A DNA stretch of 64,000 nucleotides from Naganishia liquefaciens (Eukaryota > Basidiomycota > Tremellomycetes > Filobasidiales > Filobasidiaceae), in contig BLZA01000030.1 in NCBI GenBank assembly GCA_013423385.1, forward strand, positions 761,168-825,167. The letters run 5' to 3'. Within the stretch, counting starts at the first letter, position 1, and every line of letters begins with the position of its first letter. Made by a program: the position numbers and the translations under genes. Positions 48,915 to 60,178 of this stretch are shown in pieces. The notes under the pieces are model-generated. The model searched no databases and was not told where the DNA came from. It saw nothing but the letters and a program-made list of their open reading frames with translations.

Positions 48915-51599
48915 TTACATGACTGTACACTGCCCATTGAGCCCCATATCGCTCATATCGGTCTTTGCTACTTCGAGCTCGTTTTCCTTTTGCTTCCGCT
49001 TGACTTCTAATGGAAACCATTCCTGCATGAAGCTAAGGGAGATTGAGAGCGATCAGCAGGGGCCCTTCGTTGATACAAGAAGAGCAGTACGTACCCCATC
49101 ATTTCCGTGTCAAGAGAGGCTACAAGGTGATTGCACATGAACACGTGAACACGTGATGGGAACAATGGGCTGATGCAACTCACATCTATCCGCCTGCAGT
49201 ACCGTCGTAGCTCGGCACAACGGACAATGTGCCTTGCCTGCACGCTGCATCTTCGCCAGACATCTACGAAAAGAGCAGATTATATCAACGCTAAGCGCCG
49301 ATTTTTCACATTGGCAGAACATACCTGACGCAGAAGAGATGACCACAATTCAGACGGATGGGCTTGAAAGCGATCGAAGTGCAGATCAAGCACATATAGT
49401 CGTCCAGGCTCGGCAGAATCGGCAACAATGTGTCCGTCAGGCTCGCAAGGAGAACGTGCGGTAGAGAGGTGTTGTAGAATGTCCATGAATTGATGTTTCC
49501 GTTAATGTCAACATGCGCGTCCAAGGATTTCCGAACGAATTGCGGGAAACCGACAGACGCCGTCAGCGCAGTGCGTTTATCGTGTTTTTTGAGGATCCTG
49601 ATAGAAAGCAAGGTTCAGTGCGATCGGGCAATTCGGACAGTCAAGAAGACGTACTTTCGTGCCGCATTCACGTTTGCCAATTGAAAACGCTTCAAGTCCA
49701 AAAGAAGCATATTGAGTCGCAAGAACTCCTCCCATGCTTCCCGACTTTCTTTTCGCCTCAGTGTTCGTCGATCACCGAGACCCCTTTTGACGACTTCTGC
49801 CGCAAAGGCTTTTAGTCGCGCCTCGGCCTCTTCCACTGACCTTTCCCCTCGATTGCGCTCCGAGGATGACTCGAAGATCTGAGCCTCTATCCAAAGCGTG
49901 AAGATTTCCCGCCAGGCGTACAAGTCAGATTTTGAGTATTCGGTGGGCAGTGGCCCTGAGAATTGGGATTTGTCTAGACGTTTCGCAAAAGGCCGAATGT
50001 TCTTTATGGGATTGTTCGATGTTGACGGTCGGATGGATGCCGAGATCAGCTGACATAATCGCTTCACAGCTTCATTGAAGAGCTTTTGCTGCTTGTCATG
50101 AAGGTCCGAAAGCGAGTTCAAAGCCTGGCACAAAAGCTCGAAAAACGCCACATCCGAGGGAACAGATATGATGATCTCGCGTTGTTTGCTTGTCGCATCT
50201 GAATCTGTGGCTTCCGGTAGCTCGATGATATCGCCGTGCGATTCCTCTGACATCGGAGTTGGCCTTTCGGCCACCGAATCCCGAGCGCTTTCCGCATCGG
50301 CCGACATGGCAGGTTCTCCCAAGGATAGATCTTGTAACCCGCCCGTTTTCATCATGATGCTCTGCATTCCGGGACTATCTGCTCCTGATGTTAGAGTCCA
50401 GATGGGAGAAAGGACCTCTGAGACCTTTTCGAGGCGTGGCGAAGTCGGGATTACCGCTTCTGGGGAGGATCTCGAATTTGATCGTTCTCGCTGCAAGCTA
50501 TGAACTCGGTTCAGCGCCGGATCGGGCACAGCGGCCGAGATGTCGAAATCGTCCTCCTCGTCCTCATCGTCCTCATCCGTCTCCTCTCGCGACACAAGAT
50601 GCCGCCTTGTAGATCCGTTGACCCTGGTTTCCTCCATCGTGTGCATTTTGATGGAGGCGCTCCTTTTCCGGCCCTCTAGTCCCCTGTGATCGGTGATGTT
50701 TTCGGTATTCGGTACGATGCGTGAGGATTGCAAGGATCCCAAAGTCTCTGGTTGCGGTGTCGCACGCGCCGCATTGATGTCCGGCTTTGGTGAATTGGAC
50801 AAGACAAGTCTTATCTGCGGTGTTGGGTGATCAGAAGGACCGGCTAGGACATACTCTGCCTTGACTCGCGCAGTGCTTGTCCGTCTTGGTAATTTCTGCA
50901 GATTCTGAGATTGAAGCCGGTCATCCTCAAGCTCGTCAAGCGCATTTTCGTCTACTTGGCGTCCATCCTGTAAACACAGTGGTCTTGCGATTTTGGTGTC
51001 CGTTTCAGCAAGGCTACTATGACTGGAGAGCCTGACCCGGAATCTAGAAGGGCGTCTTTCTCGGACATCAGTGGCAATGAGTCGGCCGCCTGTTGACTGT
51101 TCTTCATTTGAGTCATACTCCAGCTCCAAGTCTTCACCTTCTAGAGCGTTGCCATCGCGTGCACCGTCTTCTTCGCCGTTCACTTGCACCAATCTGACGT
51201 CCTCTGGAAGCAGGGTGATAGCTTGAGAAGCTGACGAAGAATCGCTTCCTCGCCTGTTTTCAGGCGATACCGCACCGGAGTTATCGGGCGTAGACTCTGG
51301 TCTCAGGATCTTGTGTAGGACCTCGGGATTGAGCCCCATGGAGGACAGCTCATCTACGACATTCTTAATGAGCTTTTTCAACTGAGAATGAAATTCGTCA
51401 GTCGAGAATTGTGCAAGTCGACGGTTTGCCGAAGATCCTGAAATCTGATTATGCGTACCTGTCGATATTCGATAGCGGACTCTTTCCATTCCTGTGGAAT
51501 CCTCGAGTCTTTGAGAAGATCTGCATATTCCTGCACAGCGCTTGATTCAGTCCAATGTACAAGCTTTTGATCACACACTCTTACCTTTCCGTACTTCAT
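48915..51599 (-). CDS. PQR1: SPX-RING ubiquitin ligase with C-terminal CaaX-like box
   Basis: SPX domains bind inositol pyrophosphates and report phosphate status; fungal SPX-RING proteins (fission yeast Pqr1 type) restrain phosphate uptake. About 780 residues. Exon 1 (Met51599) is MKYGK, then EYADLLKDSRIPQEWKESAI and EYRQ, then LKKLIKNVVDEL, the SPX start with its Lys cluster. A 350-residue disordered insert splits the SPX domain, which resumes with DVAFFELLCQALNSLSDLHD, WREIFTLWIEAQIFESSSE, LRLNMLLLDLKRFQLANVNA and ILKKHDKRT, the second basic helix. The RING follows: DYMCLICTSIAFKPIRLNCG, HLFCVR, CLAKMQRAGKAHCPLCR. The last exon reads FMQEWFPLEVKRKQKENELE and ends GQCTVM. CTVM has the form of a CaaX prenylation box with Met last, which favours farnesyl; membrane anchoring is my inference. 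One late intron carries the CACGTG repeat listed separately. Confidence 0.9.
49134..49157. repeat. Three tandem 8-bp CACRTGAA units in an SPX-RING intron
   Basis: On the plus strand CACATGAA, CACGTGAA and CACGTGAT follow without a gap, at 49134, 49142 and 49150. Two units hold CACGTG, the palindromic site bound by bHLH factors such as Pho4. The repeat lies in the intron between the RING exon and the next exon of the SPX-RING gene. Being symmetric, the core has no strand. A regulatory role is only a possibility, since the gene's promoter is about 2.4 kb away. Confidence 0.6.
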
Positions 51600-54008
51600 G
51601 TTTGATAATGGTGATGAGCAACACGATTGAGTCTGCCACGAACGCGAGCCTCTGGAATATCTGCAAATCGTCTTGATTCTGCACTCAGAACGGGAGAAGG
51701 GAGAGGGCTGGGAGTGGGATTTTTACGGTCGACTCCAAAAAATGCAGGGAACCGCTAACACGCATCCAATCCGCGAGTTGCGAGAATCATTCAGGTGAAT
51801 GCGCCAGCGAACGATGTCGAAGAGGTGAACCAGATTCAGAAGTGGTTCCTTCACCACCAGTATCAGCAACGCTTCAGTTGGAAGGTGATGGAAGAAGGCA
51901 ATATCAATGCTACAACGAAATTAGAACGCATGCCCTGTTCCAACGCTATTCACTCTGCTGCCCCACGAGCGATCGAGCAGCCTCCACCTCATAGCGGATT
52001 AACGGAGAGACAGTCGCGCTGTTTCGGTGTGTATCCCGATACCTCGTTTTCCGCCACCATATAGCAAACGTTTCTCCCTGAAACCCCCGCTACCAGAAAC
52101 TCACAGAGAGGGCACAACGTCAGAATTTCCTCTATACAGCTATCAGCGGCGCAGCTAATGAGACTGATCTGATCAGCGCTCAGGTCTTGCTGCGACCTTC
52201 TTCACAAATTTGTGACGATTGCGAGAGTTTGTCTCACAGCCTTTCGATATTGCGGCACACACGTGCTTTACATCTATCGTCGCAGCGAATGAAGTGCTGT
52301 TAGCAAGAAAGAAGAAACAATAGAGAAGTGGCAGATCCGGTATCTGAGGGAGGGAAGCGACGGCCAAGCACTCAATTCCGGAAGAAAAGCAACTACTAGA
52401 TGGATGCACGGCTCTATCTCGATGTCATTGTTATATTTCAATATGCCATCGCAGCGATGTGGCAATTGCAAAACTCCTGAACGGCCACCAATGTGCCTGG
52501 TCTATTGATAAGGGAATACATCACTTGGGCAAGGAGGAGACAATATGCTCGACCGATGTGTGAACGAGCAGCTTGCCATCTAGGTTTTGATATTCAATTT
52601 CGCATCACATCCCATCAGGGCTGACCCGCTAGTTGTGCGCGGATTACTATACATGATCGATATAGGGGAGAACTCCTCGGTGTCGCATCTGACCGACCAA
52701 GCCCAAAGCCGCTCATTCTCAGGTCTCGTCAGAGACCGCACGAGCATTCCGCATGTAAGCTTCATCCCGCGAGTCACATCTCCGGTGGCTCCCTGCAACT
52801 GCTTCTGCCAGCGATCGATTACCTAGCCAGCTACCTAGCCACCTTTGCAGCTGTCTACCCACAACTGATTTTCTGGTTCTCCGCTAGTCGGCCCCGCTAG
52901 CTTGCCCTAGTACTGGCGGGTTGTCAGGTGCTCCTTGTCCCGAGTCGATAATTGGTTGAGATAGCTTTTGGGATCCGTTCGAAGCTTGTTTTGTTGTCCC
53001 CGGCGCGGGTCTCAACTTTCGAGGGAGACTTGGAGCGGATTTGCGACATAGCTCATCACCTGTGACGCTCGAAGAGCCTGGGATCGGAAGCTGAAGGAGA
53101 TTATAGAAGTCTTCTATGGAAGCGTCGGATGCTGGCGGATCTCATACCGATCTCGCCACGAACCTGGTCGATACCGCAAGTTTTGATAGTGTTGCGAGGA
53201 GTACACGGGCTGCACTTCGGCTGCATCAGCTACCGCACCGGAACATGGATTTCGAGGGCTTGTCAGAAGCCGGAGTTAGCCACTAGCTACTGATCAGCTT
53301 GCTCTAATGCTGCTGTAGTCCTCAGGAGTGTCAGCTACAATGTCCTGCCGCACCAGCTTCTCATAGAGGAGGCTCCTACAGCTCCGAAGTCACAACTCAA
53401 TGGCTCTCTCAGCTGCTCGCTCCATACTGCTAAAGGATGGTAACCGACGTTGGCACAACAAGACAGCTAACAAGACTCGACTACTCGCCGTTTCTCAGCG
53501 CAGATCAGCTGGCCGATAGCGGGGCACGCAGCGGGGCAGATAGCGCGAAAGGGAATCGAAGGGCTCGGCAAACTGATGAATTTCTCACCCACTAGCTTCC
53601 GATACCCGAAGAAAACGTGAGGAAGCAAGACACGCGACCAGCTACACGAACACAGATGACCGAGCGTTTGGTGCACAGCATGCACTCGAACCGCTATAAG
53701 GCGAAGGGCAATAGTCTGTCATGGCTGGAACGGAAGTGCTTCGTCCATGACATTTCTCGCTTGGCACTTCAACTCCTCATTCACTGTCAAATCGCTTTCA
53801 CCGCCATCTCGAACGCCTCTGCGCAGCAACAGGTTGCACGAGCGATCACATCCTTCGCTCTGAATCGCAAGGAGAGTGAAAGATCGCGGTCCAGGTGCCG
53901 ACCGTTGCTCAAGCACTGGGGTGGGATCTCTTAGCTTTCCCGCAAGTCCTTATAAACGCCAAACCTCTTCCCAAAGATACAGCGAAGATTTCGTGCCGCA
54001 AAAACACC
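51600..54008. other. 2.4-kb stretch without a recognisable gene
   Basis: This is the longest gap in an otherwise dense window. Only scattered frames of 60-105 codons exist on either strand, and none shows a motif, membrane signal with splice partners, or family likeness. It should contain the SPX-RING promoter (left) and the F-box gene promoter (right). Between about 52820 and 53500 the sequence is rich in CTAGC/GCTAG words (for example GCCAGCTACCTAGCCACC), and AGCGGGGCA occurs twice near 53520-53545. I find no terminal inverted repeats, transposase or reverse-transcriptase remnant, and no tRNA fold that I would trust. Confidence 0.5.
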
Positions 54009-56062
54009 ATGGCAGACCAAACCCTCGTCATCGCCGTCGACCTACAAGGGACGAGCGGCATTGCCAGACATGAGCCTTACATAGAAGAAGCCACTTCTAC
54101 AGCTCCACGCTCTGGGGCGACAAGTCGGAGCTGCAGGCGTACTTCCCGTATGGATTCCCAAATATCCGCTTCAAGGCCGGAGGGTGTCGATTTGAAGCCT
54201 TTCCCAACCGATCTCATCTCCGAAGAGATTCTGCATCTGATTCTTTATCACGTCTTGACGGAACCGGATTTTGGCAAGAATGGCAAGTGGGCGTCCAGGG
54301 AAGAAGCAAAGCGAGACAAGGCCAAATTCGCCCTGGCACATAAAGTGAGTACGATATTCGCGAGCCAGTAAAGGTATTATGCTGACGGTGGAGGATCATC
54401 TTCAGCAACGGGCTGCACTACACCGCAAGTTTTGTCTGATTCATCGATCATGGACGCCCTACGTCCTCCGCTCGCTTTATCGATCTCCGAGGTTGACCAG
54501 CAAGTTCGCCATTCAGCGTCTCCATGATTGTCTCGCCCATCCCGAAAACCTATGGGGAGTCGATGTGGACGAAGAGACTGGCAAAGTGATCGGCGGACCC
54601 GTTGGGAATCGCCAATATTTCGTGAGACACTTAGGCTTTTACACTGGCACAGGGGTAAGTAAGCGACGAGACCTGCCTAACATCATCGCATGTCAGCATG
54701 TTCGCATTCATGCTGGACCGCGCTAAGCTTTGTGCTTCCAGAGGGAAGGCTCTATGGATTGGATAATGTATTCAGGTGAATGGTAAGCTCAGACCTGCTT
54801 AGGAAACAAGCGAAAGTCAACGATTTGACTAATCTGGCGCAGGATCTCGTCATGGGCAACAAGACTGGTCAGTATTCAGGCCTCTGCAAAGGGCTCTCCT
54901 TCATTCGCTGAACGTTCGATGCCAGGTTGCGATGTCACCTCGTCTTTACGGCTGGGACATCGAAGGTTGGTGCTCGCGGTAGGTAGCAGCCACCATTTCT
55001 TTTTTCTGGTTGAGATGTTGATCCGATTCCGGTTTCCCAGCGACTGCGGAGAAGGCGGCTATCAGGAACGTAATCAAGTAGCGTAAGTGCGGCACGTTTG
55101 TCGCAAACTCGCTTGTCGGCAGACGCCTCGATCGCCTTACTGACGCCTTGACCGCCCAGCAGCATTCTCGAGGCGGAAAGATTCCTACCACTGACCCGGA
55201 TCAGCATGAGTCGTGTACCTTCCAGTGGCAACCTGATCAGCGTCGTTCTTGGCGCTTACTCGACGCTGCGGATATTGGAAATGCTGGAGATCAGCAGGAA
55301 CGTCTTCTCCGATGTGGGAAGTCGAGTTGCGATGTATCGCGCCTTTCGAAACTGTCCCCTCGAGATTCTCGCCATAAAGATTGCCGGCGGAAACACTACC
55401 GAAGGTGTTCTGGATGATATGCTCGATGTAAGCTGTGCCTCGTAAACTTCGTTCTCTCACGGCTGAGAAATCTCGTTCAGACCATTCCCAGTATTCGACA
55501 CTTGCATTTGTGCGCGGACGCCATCAGTCCTCAGTTCTTTGCACAAGAGTTGCCTCCAAATCTCGATCAGGTGCTCTTTGGATGCATGACGCGGAAACCA
55601 GTTGTCTTCGAAGGACGAGCTGCTGTCAAAAAGCTCTGGGAGATTGCGCGCTACTCTGCCAAGCCAAACTCGGCCTATGCTCAAGCTGAACATCGGCCAA
55701 GTCGAGATCAAGCCAGTCCTATACAGCAAGACTGGGCAATTTCCGTATCGACCGAGTTAGCGGGCCTTCATCGGCGACTGCGGCATCCTGCTGATCGTCC
55801 CCCGCTGCAATTCGAACATGACTATCTCGACCGCGTACGGGAGGAATTATGTCAAAGCCTCATAGCTGAGCCAAGTGGACAAGCTTCCGATTGGGAAAGT
55901 GCCTTTGCCTACGATGTGCGAGACACCTCCGGACGCGTCCCTCGCGTCGGCTTGGAACGCTGGCTCATTGAGGAGACGCGTGAAAATGGTCTGCTGGAAG
56001 AGATTGTCCTGCGTGGCGCCGATGTCGAGGAAGTTGCCGAGTCGCTCTGCTGGAGAGACTAG
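54009..56062 (+). CDS. F-box-like protein of the fungal leucine-rich type
   Basis: A probable substrate adaptor of SCF ubiquitin ligases, about 560 residues. After an N-terminal tail the F-box-like start reads FPTDLISEEILHLILYHVLT, then (past an intron at 54343-54405) FCLIHRSWTPYVLRSLYRSP, the usual end of fungal F-box-like domains, and ENLWGVDVDEETGK. The C-terminal part reads SGNLISVVLGAYSTLRILEM, YRAFRNCPLEILAIKIAGGN and, after an intron at 55431-55480, TIPSIRHLHLCADAI, resembling irregular leucine-rich repeats; the ending is EEIVLRGADVEEVAESLCW. The middle (about 54655-55200) is uncertain: several donor/acceptor combinations keep a frame open and I cannot choose among them. Skp1 binding is inferred from the F-box-like start only. 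The target is unknown. Confidence 0.68.
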
Positions 56063-56729
56063 AGCGATGGCGCTCATCCCTGCGCGTGAAGGCGCGAATC
56101 GACTGGCAGCCTAGTCTCAGCCCGTTCACATATCTGCGTGCCGTCTGAATTACACTGCCCAAACTATCGAGGTCAACTGGCGAGAGAGACTCGTGTATGC
56201 CATACCGTAGCTTCTGTAAAGTAGCTGTATTGACTTCGTCAACAGAATACCCCATATACCCTGTGATGACCACATGAATGATTGAAACAAGGCAAGCGTC
56301 AAAACCTCTCGACTCATTCTGCCAGCATACACAACCGATGCAGCTCATGCAAGCACGGGCTGCATCATACGGTCTGCCCAAAATCTCTCCATGCGCCCGG
56401 TCAGCTTACCCAGTTGCATACCTCAATCTGACCAGTCGCACTCGGAGATGTTTTCAAAGCTGTACCTCTGTACCTGACGTGGCCCTCATCTCAGTGTACG
56501 TTGATCGTGTTTCAGCTTTTTGTCGATCACTGTGAGGAGAGTTGAAGAGCGTTTCAAGAGCTGTTTCAAGCGCCAACAATCGCGTCAACCCCCTAACCCA
56601 CTACAGTCCACATATCGTAGCCCCTCGACAGTATTCTTCCTGGTCTCACAAATCTCCAGCTGTCAGAATCCGCTCAAGAAGTCTACCGGGTGCAAGCTTT
56701 GCTCTCCCTTTCTTCACTGGCGTTCAATC
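56063..56729. other. Intergenic region F-box gene / CCDC25 homologue
   Basis: These 667 bases between tandem plus-strand genes hold a 3' UTR and a promoter. A plus frame open from 56542 overlaps the CCDC25 start in another frame and is not coding as far as I can tell. No RNA gene seen. Confidence 0.4.
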
Positions 56730-57961
56730 ATGGTTTTATTTTTTACGTCCAACAGTAAGTCGGGGAGACGTGCGAGGCGACTTTGCAGATTCACACTCGG
56801 TTGCTGGCTTGATCGACAGGCGTATCCCCGCCGGCGCTCATATATATGTAGGTTCTGGCAGACCTGGAAAATGGCCTTCTGCTAAAATGTTTCATGCTCA
56901 GGGGAAAGGACAAGGTCGAGAGCAAGTATCAAGCCTGTCTGGCGACCGATCAAAGGGGGCTGAAGCCTTAGGATTCGACCTCTTGGGTATCGACCTTGAC
57001 CTAAACAGATGAAGATCTGATCAAGTATGGGTTTGAAGAGGACGTCTGGTTTCATGTGGAGTGAGTGTGAGCAACGGCTTTTCTACTCTGAGACACTCAG
57101 TCGGCGACATTGTCACTTTCGCTGTTCTGGCGGAAAGTAAGCTCTCGTCCGCCCATGTCTATCTAAGGCTTCCTTCGGGAAAGCCGTACGGAGATTGGGA
57201 TAACCTTCCCCCAGCACTTGTGATGGACGCTGCGCAGCTTGTCAAAGCAAACAGCATAGAAGGTACGCTTGAGACCTGTCCTAGGCTCGACACCCATACT
57301 CAGCTGGCTTTCTTCATTTTTACCAGGGAACAAAAAGAACAACCTTACAGTATGTTTCCCTCCGCCGATCCGCCACTTATGTCCCCTAACGTCATATCGT
57401 TTGTCGAATTCAGATCATCTACACGCCATGGAGCAATCTCAAGGTCGGCAGCTTCGCACGACTAAGCCACTGCGATACTGAGACCCCTCTGATCTGCTCA
57501 GAAAACAGGAGATATGGCCATCGGCCAAGTGTCCTTCCACAGAAACGAGAAGGTGAAGCTTGCAGAAAGCCCATCATGACTTTCTGATTTACCAATGCCG
57601 CGTCCTAGGTCAAGCGTGTGCATGTTCCGGCTCGAGATAACGTCATCGTGAATCGTCTGAACAAGACCAAGGTCGAGAAGGACGTCGACCACGAGCAAGT
57701 CAGGCAGGAGAGGCTGCGGGAAGCAGGGCGTCTGAAGAAAGCGGAAGCCATTGAAAATGTAAGCAACAAGTCCTGGCCTTTCACGCTCAATCCGCAAGGT
57801 TGTCTGATTATTCCGTCTTTGCGCAATAGGCGAAACTACTAGCGCAGCAGAAGAAGGAATGGGCGGACCAGAAAAAGTCCAAGCGGTACGAGAATCTTTT
57901 CACCGAGGAAGCCTTCGAAGAACGCGCGAGACAGGAAGATAGCGACGACGACTTCATGTAA
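56730..57961 (+). CDS. CCDC25: CCDC25 homologue (NFACT-R domain protein)
   Basis: CCDC25-type proteins carry the NFACT-R/DUF814 domain shared with ribosome-quality-control factor Rqc2; the human protein has also been described as a DNA sensor. About 230 residues. Exons read MVLFFTSN, SVSPPALIYM, GKDKVEN, EDLIKYGFEEDVWFHV, DKLSSAHVYLRLPSGKPYGD, PALVMDAAQLVKANSIE, GNKKNNLT, IIYTPWSNLK, KTGDMAIGQVSFHRNEK, VKRVHVPARDNVIVNRLNKT and a basic coiled-coil tail ending RQEDSDDDFM. This matches the human protein almost block for block, including the DSDEFM-like end. Nine introns; one (56922-57008) begins with GC in place of GT and is described separately. The gene is complete. Confidence 0.93.
56922..57008 (+). 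other. GC-AG intron in the CCDC25 gene
   Basis: The exon ending GTCGAGA is followed by GCAAGT and the next exon starts after AAACAG. Only this junction restores the conserved KVENEDLIKYG; the nearest GT donor (two bases downstream) would shift the frame. GCAAGT after an A/G is the known context for the minor GC-AG donor class. Confidence 0.85.
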
Positions 57962-58541
57962 TCTCAGCAGAGATACCGTCCGTACACCAGTCATCACGTA
58001 TGCTCGCCCTGGTTCCGCGGAGAAGCGCATTAGAATTTTTGAGTCTTATCTTCCCTTGCCTTGGCTTCCTCGCACGATTCTCAGTTTGGATTGATCGGTG
58101 GTCTATGTCCCGTGATGCGAAGCAGAATCTGAACCAGAGGGAGAAATGTCAGGAAGACCTGACAATTTGAGCAGAAGTCCCCTAAGATACGGAAGGATAG
58201 CGTGCTGGCACGTGAAGAACGATACTGTACAAATACTAGTATGTTACAGGCCCCAACTTGGGCAGATGGGATTAAGCAGGCGAGTTTGCGTTGGTGCCCA
58301 AGTCTGAGGCACACCCGGTGCTCGAAATATGCGCGAATAACGCGCGAATCCGCCAGGCAAGTGGTGATCGGGGAGAGCTCGACCCTTTCTTCCTGTCAAG
58401 CGGTTCGATCCTGTCGTTGTCGCCCCCTGGGCTTGGCAGTATAGCTCCATCTCACGGTCGCTCTGCCAGTAGACCAGTCGATGATATTATAGCGACATCC
58501 GGAGACCCGCATTTCTCCGTCGGCCGCACCGCGAGAATGCA
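57962..58541. other. Intergenic region CCDC25 / histone deacetylase
   Basis: These 580 bases between tandem genes contain a 3' UTR and a promoter. Short frames on both strands have no motif. Nothing else recognised. Confidence 0.4.
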
Positions 58542-60178
58542 ATGGTGCAAACATCGTATTATGATCCCACGTTCTCGGACAGTGCTTTCTTCTATGATCG
58601 ACAATCCAGCAGTCTAGCTCAGCGAAAAGACGGTCGTCTGGCTGTGAGTGGTTGCCCCAAAATGCGAAGCGAGTATCTTCTGATGTTCATCGATAGGACC
58701 ATTTCAATAGAAAGGTCTCATACTATCATCCGAAAGATGTTGGCCTGTATCACTACGGTGTAAGAGATTGATTAGATCCGGAACCCTACATCGGCTTATA
58801 CTGATTCTGCGCGTGCAGCCGCTTCATCCCATGAAGCCCTTCCGCCTGACATTGACCAACGAATTGGTACTCGGTTATGGTCTGCATGAATACATGGACG
58901 TTTACGCACCACGAAAGGCGACAGCAGGCGAAATTAGCCAATTCCATTCCGAGGATTATGTGGACTACCTATCGAGGTAAGCACGTCGACAGGAACCCTG
59001 GCCGGCTTGTTCTCATGATGGATACCTTAGAGTTACCCCCGCTTCCCTCGCAGCTGACATTGACGTCAACCGGACTCTGCCCGCCGATTCCCAGATACAC
59101 ACCCATCGTATCGGAGACGATGATTGCCCGGCGTTCAGCGGTCTCTTCAACTTCTGTCAACAGTATGCAGGAGCGAGTCTAGCAGCCGCTCGCAAGTTGA
59201 ATATCGGTGCTACGGATATCGCCATAAATTGGAGCGGAGGACTTCACCATGCCAAGAAAGGGGAAGCGAGCGGCTTCTGTTACGTGAATGATATCGTGTT
59301 GGCAATCCTGGAACTCCTAAGGTAAGTCTGTTGCCGTCTTGTTCCTGAGCCACGGCTTCTCAACGCGCTCTTCCAGACTGCACCCTCGCGTGCTATACAT
59401 CGATATTGACATCCATCACGGTGACGGGGTGCAAGAAGCATTCTACCGCTCAAATCGAGTCCTGACGGTGTCCTTTCACAAATTTGGAGACCATTTCTTC
59501 CCAGGCACCGGGGATGTTAGCGAGACCGGTCTCAACGAGGGGAAATACTTTTCACTCAACGTGCCATTACAGGATGGTATCGATGATCAGAGTTATGTCC
59601 AGCTCTTCAAAGACATCATGGGACCCACCATCAATACTTTCCAACCGAGTGTCATTGTACTGCAATGTGGAGCCGACTCTCTCGGACTCGATCGCCTTGG
59701 ATCTTTCAATCTGTCTATCAGAGCTCACGGCGAATGTGTCGGCTTCATCAAGCAGTTCAATTTGCCGCTACTTGTTGTGGGGGGCGGTGGCTATAGACAG
59801 TCGAGCGTATCTCGATGCTGGACATACGAAACGTCAGTTCTCGCCGGCGTCAGTATCTCCTCAACTTTGCCCAATACCCTTTACAATGGTTACTTCCCTG
59901 GGATGGAGCTGCATCCGACTCTGAACAACAGTCATCTCATCCCGAACAAGAACACGTACGCGGATCTCGAAGCGCTCAAACGAAAAATCCACGAACAACT
60001 GAGAGTTCTGAACGGAGCACCCAGTATACAGATGCAAGAAATTCCGCCCAGCATTACCGGACTCACCGAAGAGGTCGACGATGCGATGGAAGAAGAGGAA
60101 GAGGATAGGCGTGAAGAAGAACGAGATGGCTATCTCTGGGGCGTTCACAGTGGCAGTCGTCACGTCTACAAGCGATGA
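58542..60178 (+). CDS. HOS2: Class I histone deacetylase, Hos2/HDAC3 type
   Basis: Zn-dependent lysine deacetylase of the Set3/NCoR-like branch, nuclear. Five exons give about 467 residues. Met58542 begins a short leader, then [55 protein letters not shown], the active-site block [20 protein letters not shown] (tandem His), the metal-binding [44 protein letters not shown] and [16 protein letters not shown] (third metal ligand), and the catalytic Tyr in VVGGGGY. Metal ligands and catalytic residues are present. DGIDDQSY marks the Hos2/HDAC3 branch over Rpd3. Two positions that contact inositol phosphate in human HDAC3 differ: Gly21 is Leu (58822-58824) and Arg301 is Ser (59801-59803); the other contacts (His17, Lys25, Arg265) are kept. 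The C-terminus is acidic, ending [12 protein letters not shown]. Confidence 0.94.

Noticed and set aside
52820-53550. Possible transposon remnant
   Set aside because: No terminal inverted repeats, target-site duplication or transposase-like frame could be seen by eye.
53551-53710. TTCGA-containing hairpin-like stretches that might be a tRNA T-arm
   Set aside because: The stems do not pair over five bases and no matching acceptor or anticodon arm could be found.
5234-56062. A ubiquitin or SUMO gene cluster (Doa10, TRAIP-like, SPX-RING, F-box)
   Set aside because: The genes are tens of kilobases apart, on both strands, and separated by unrelated housekeeping genes; co-occurrence looks accidental.
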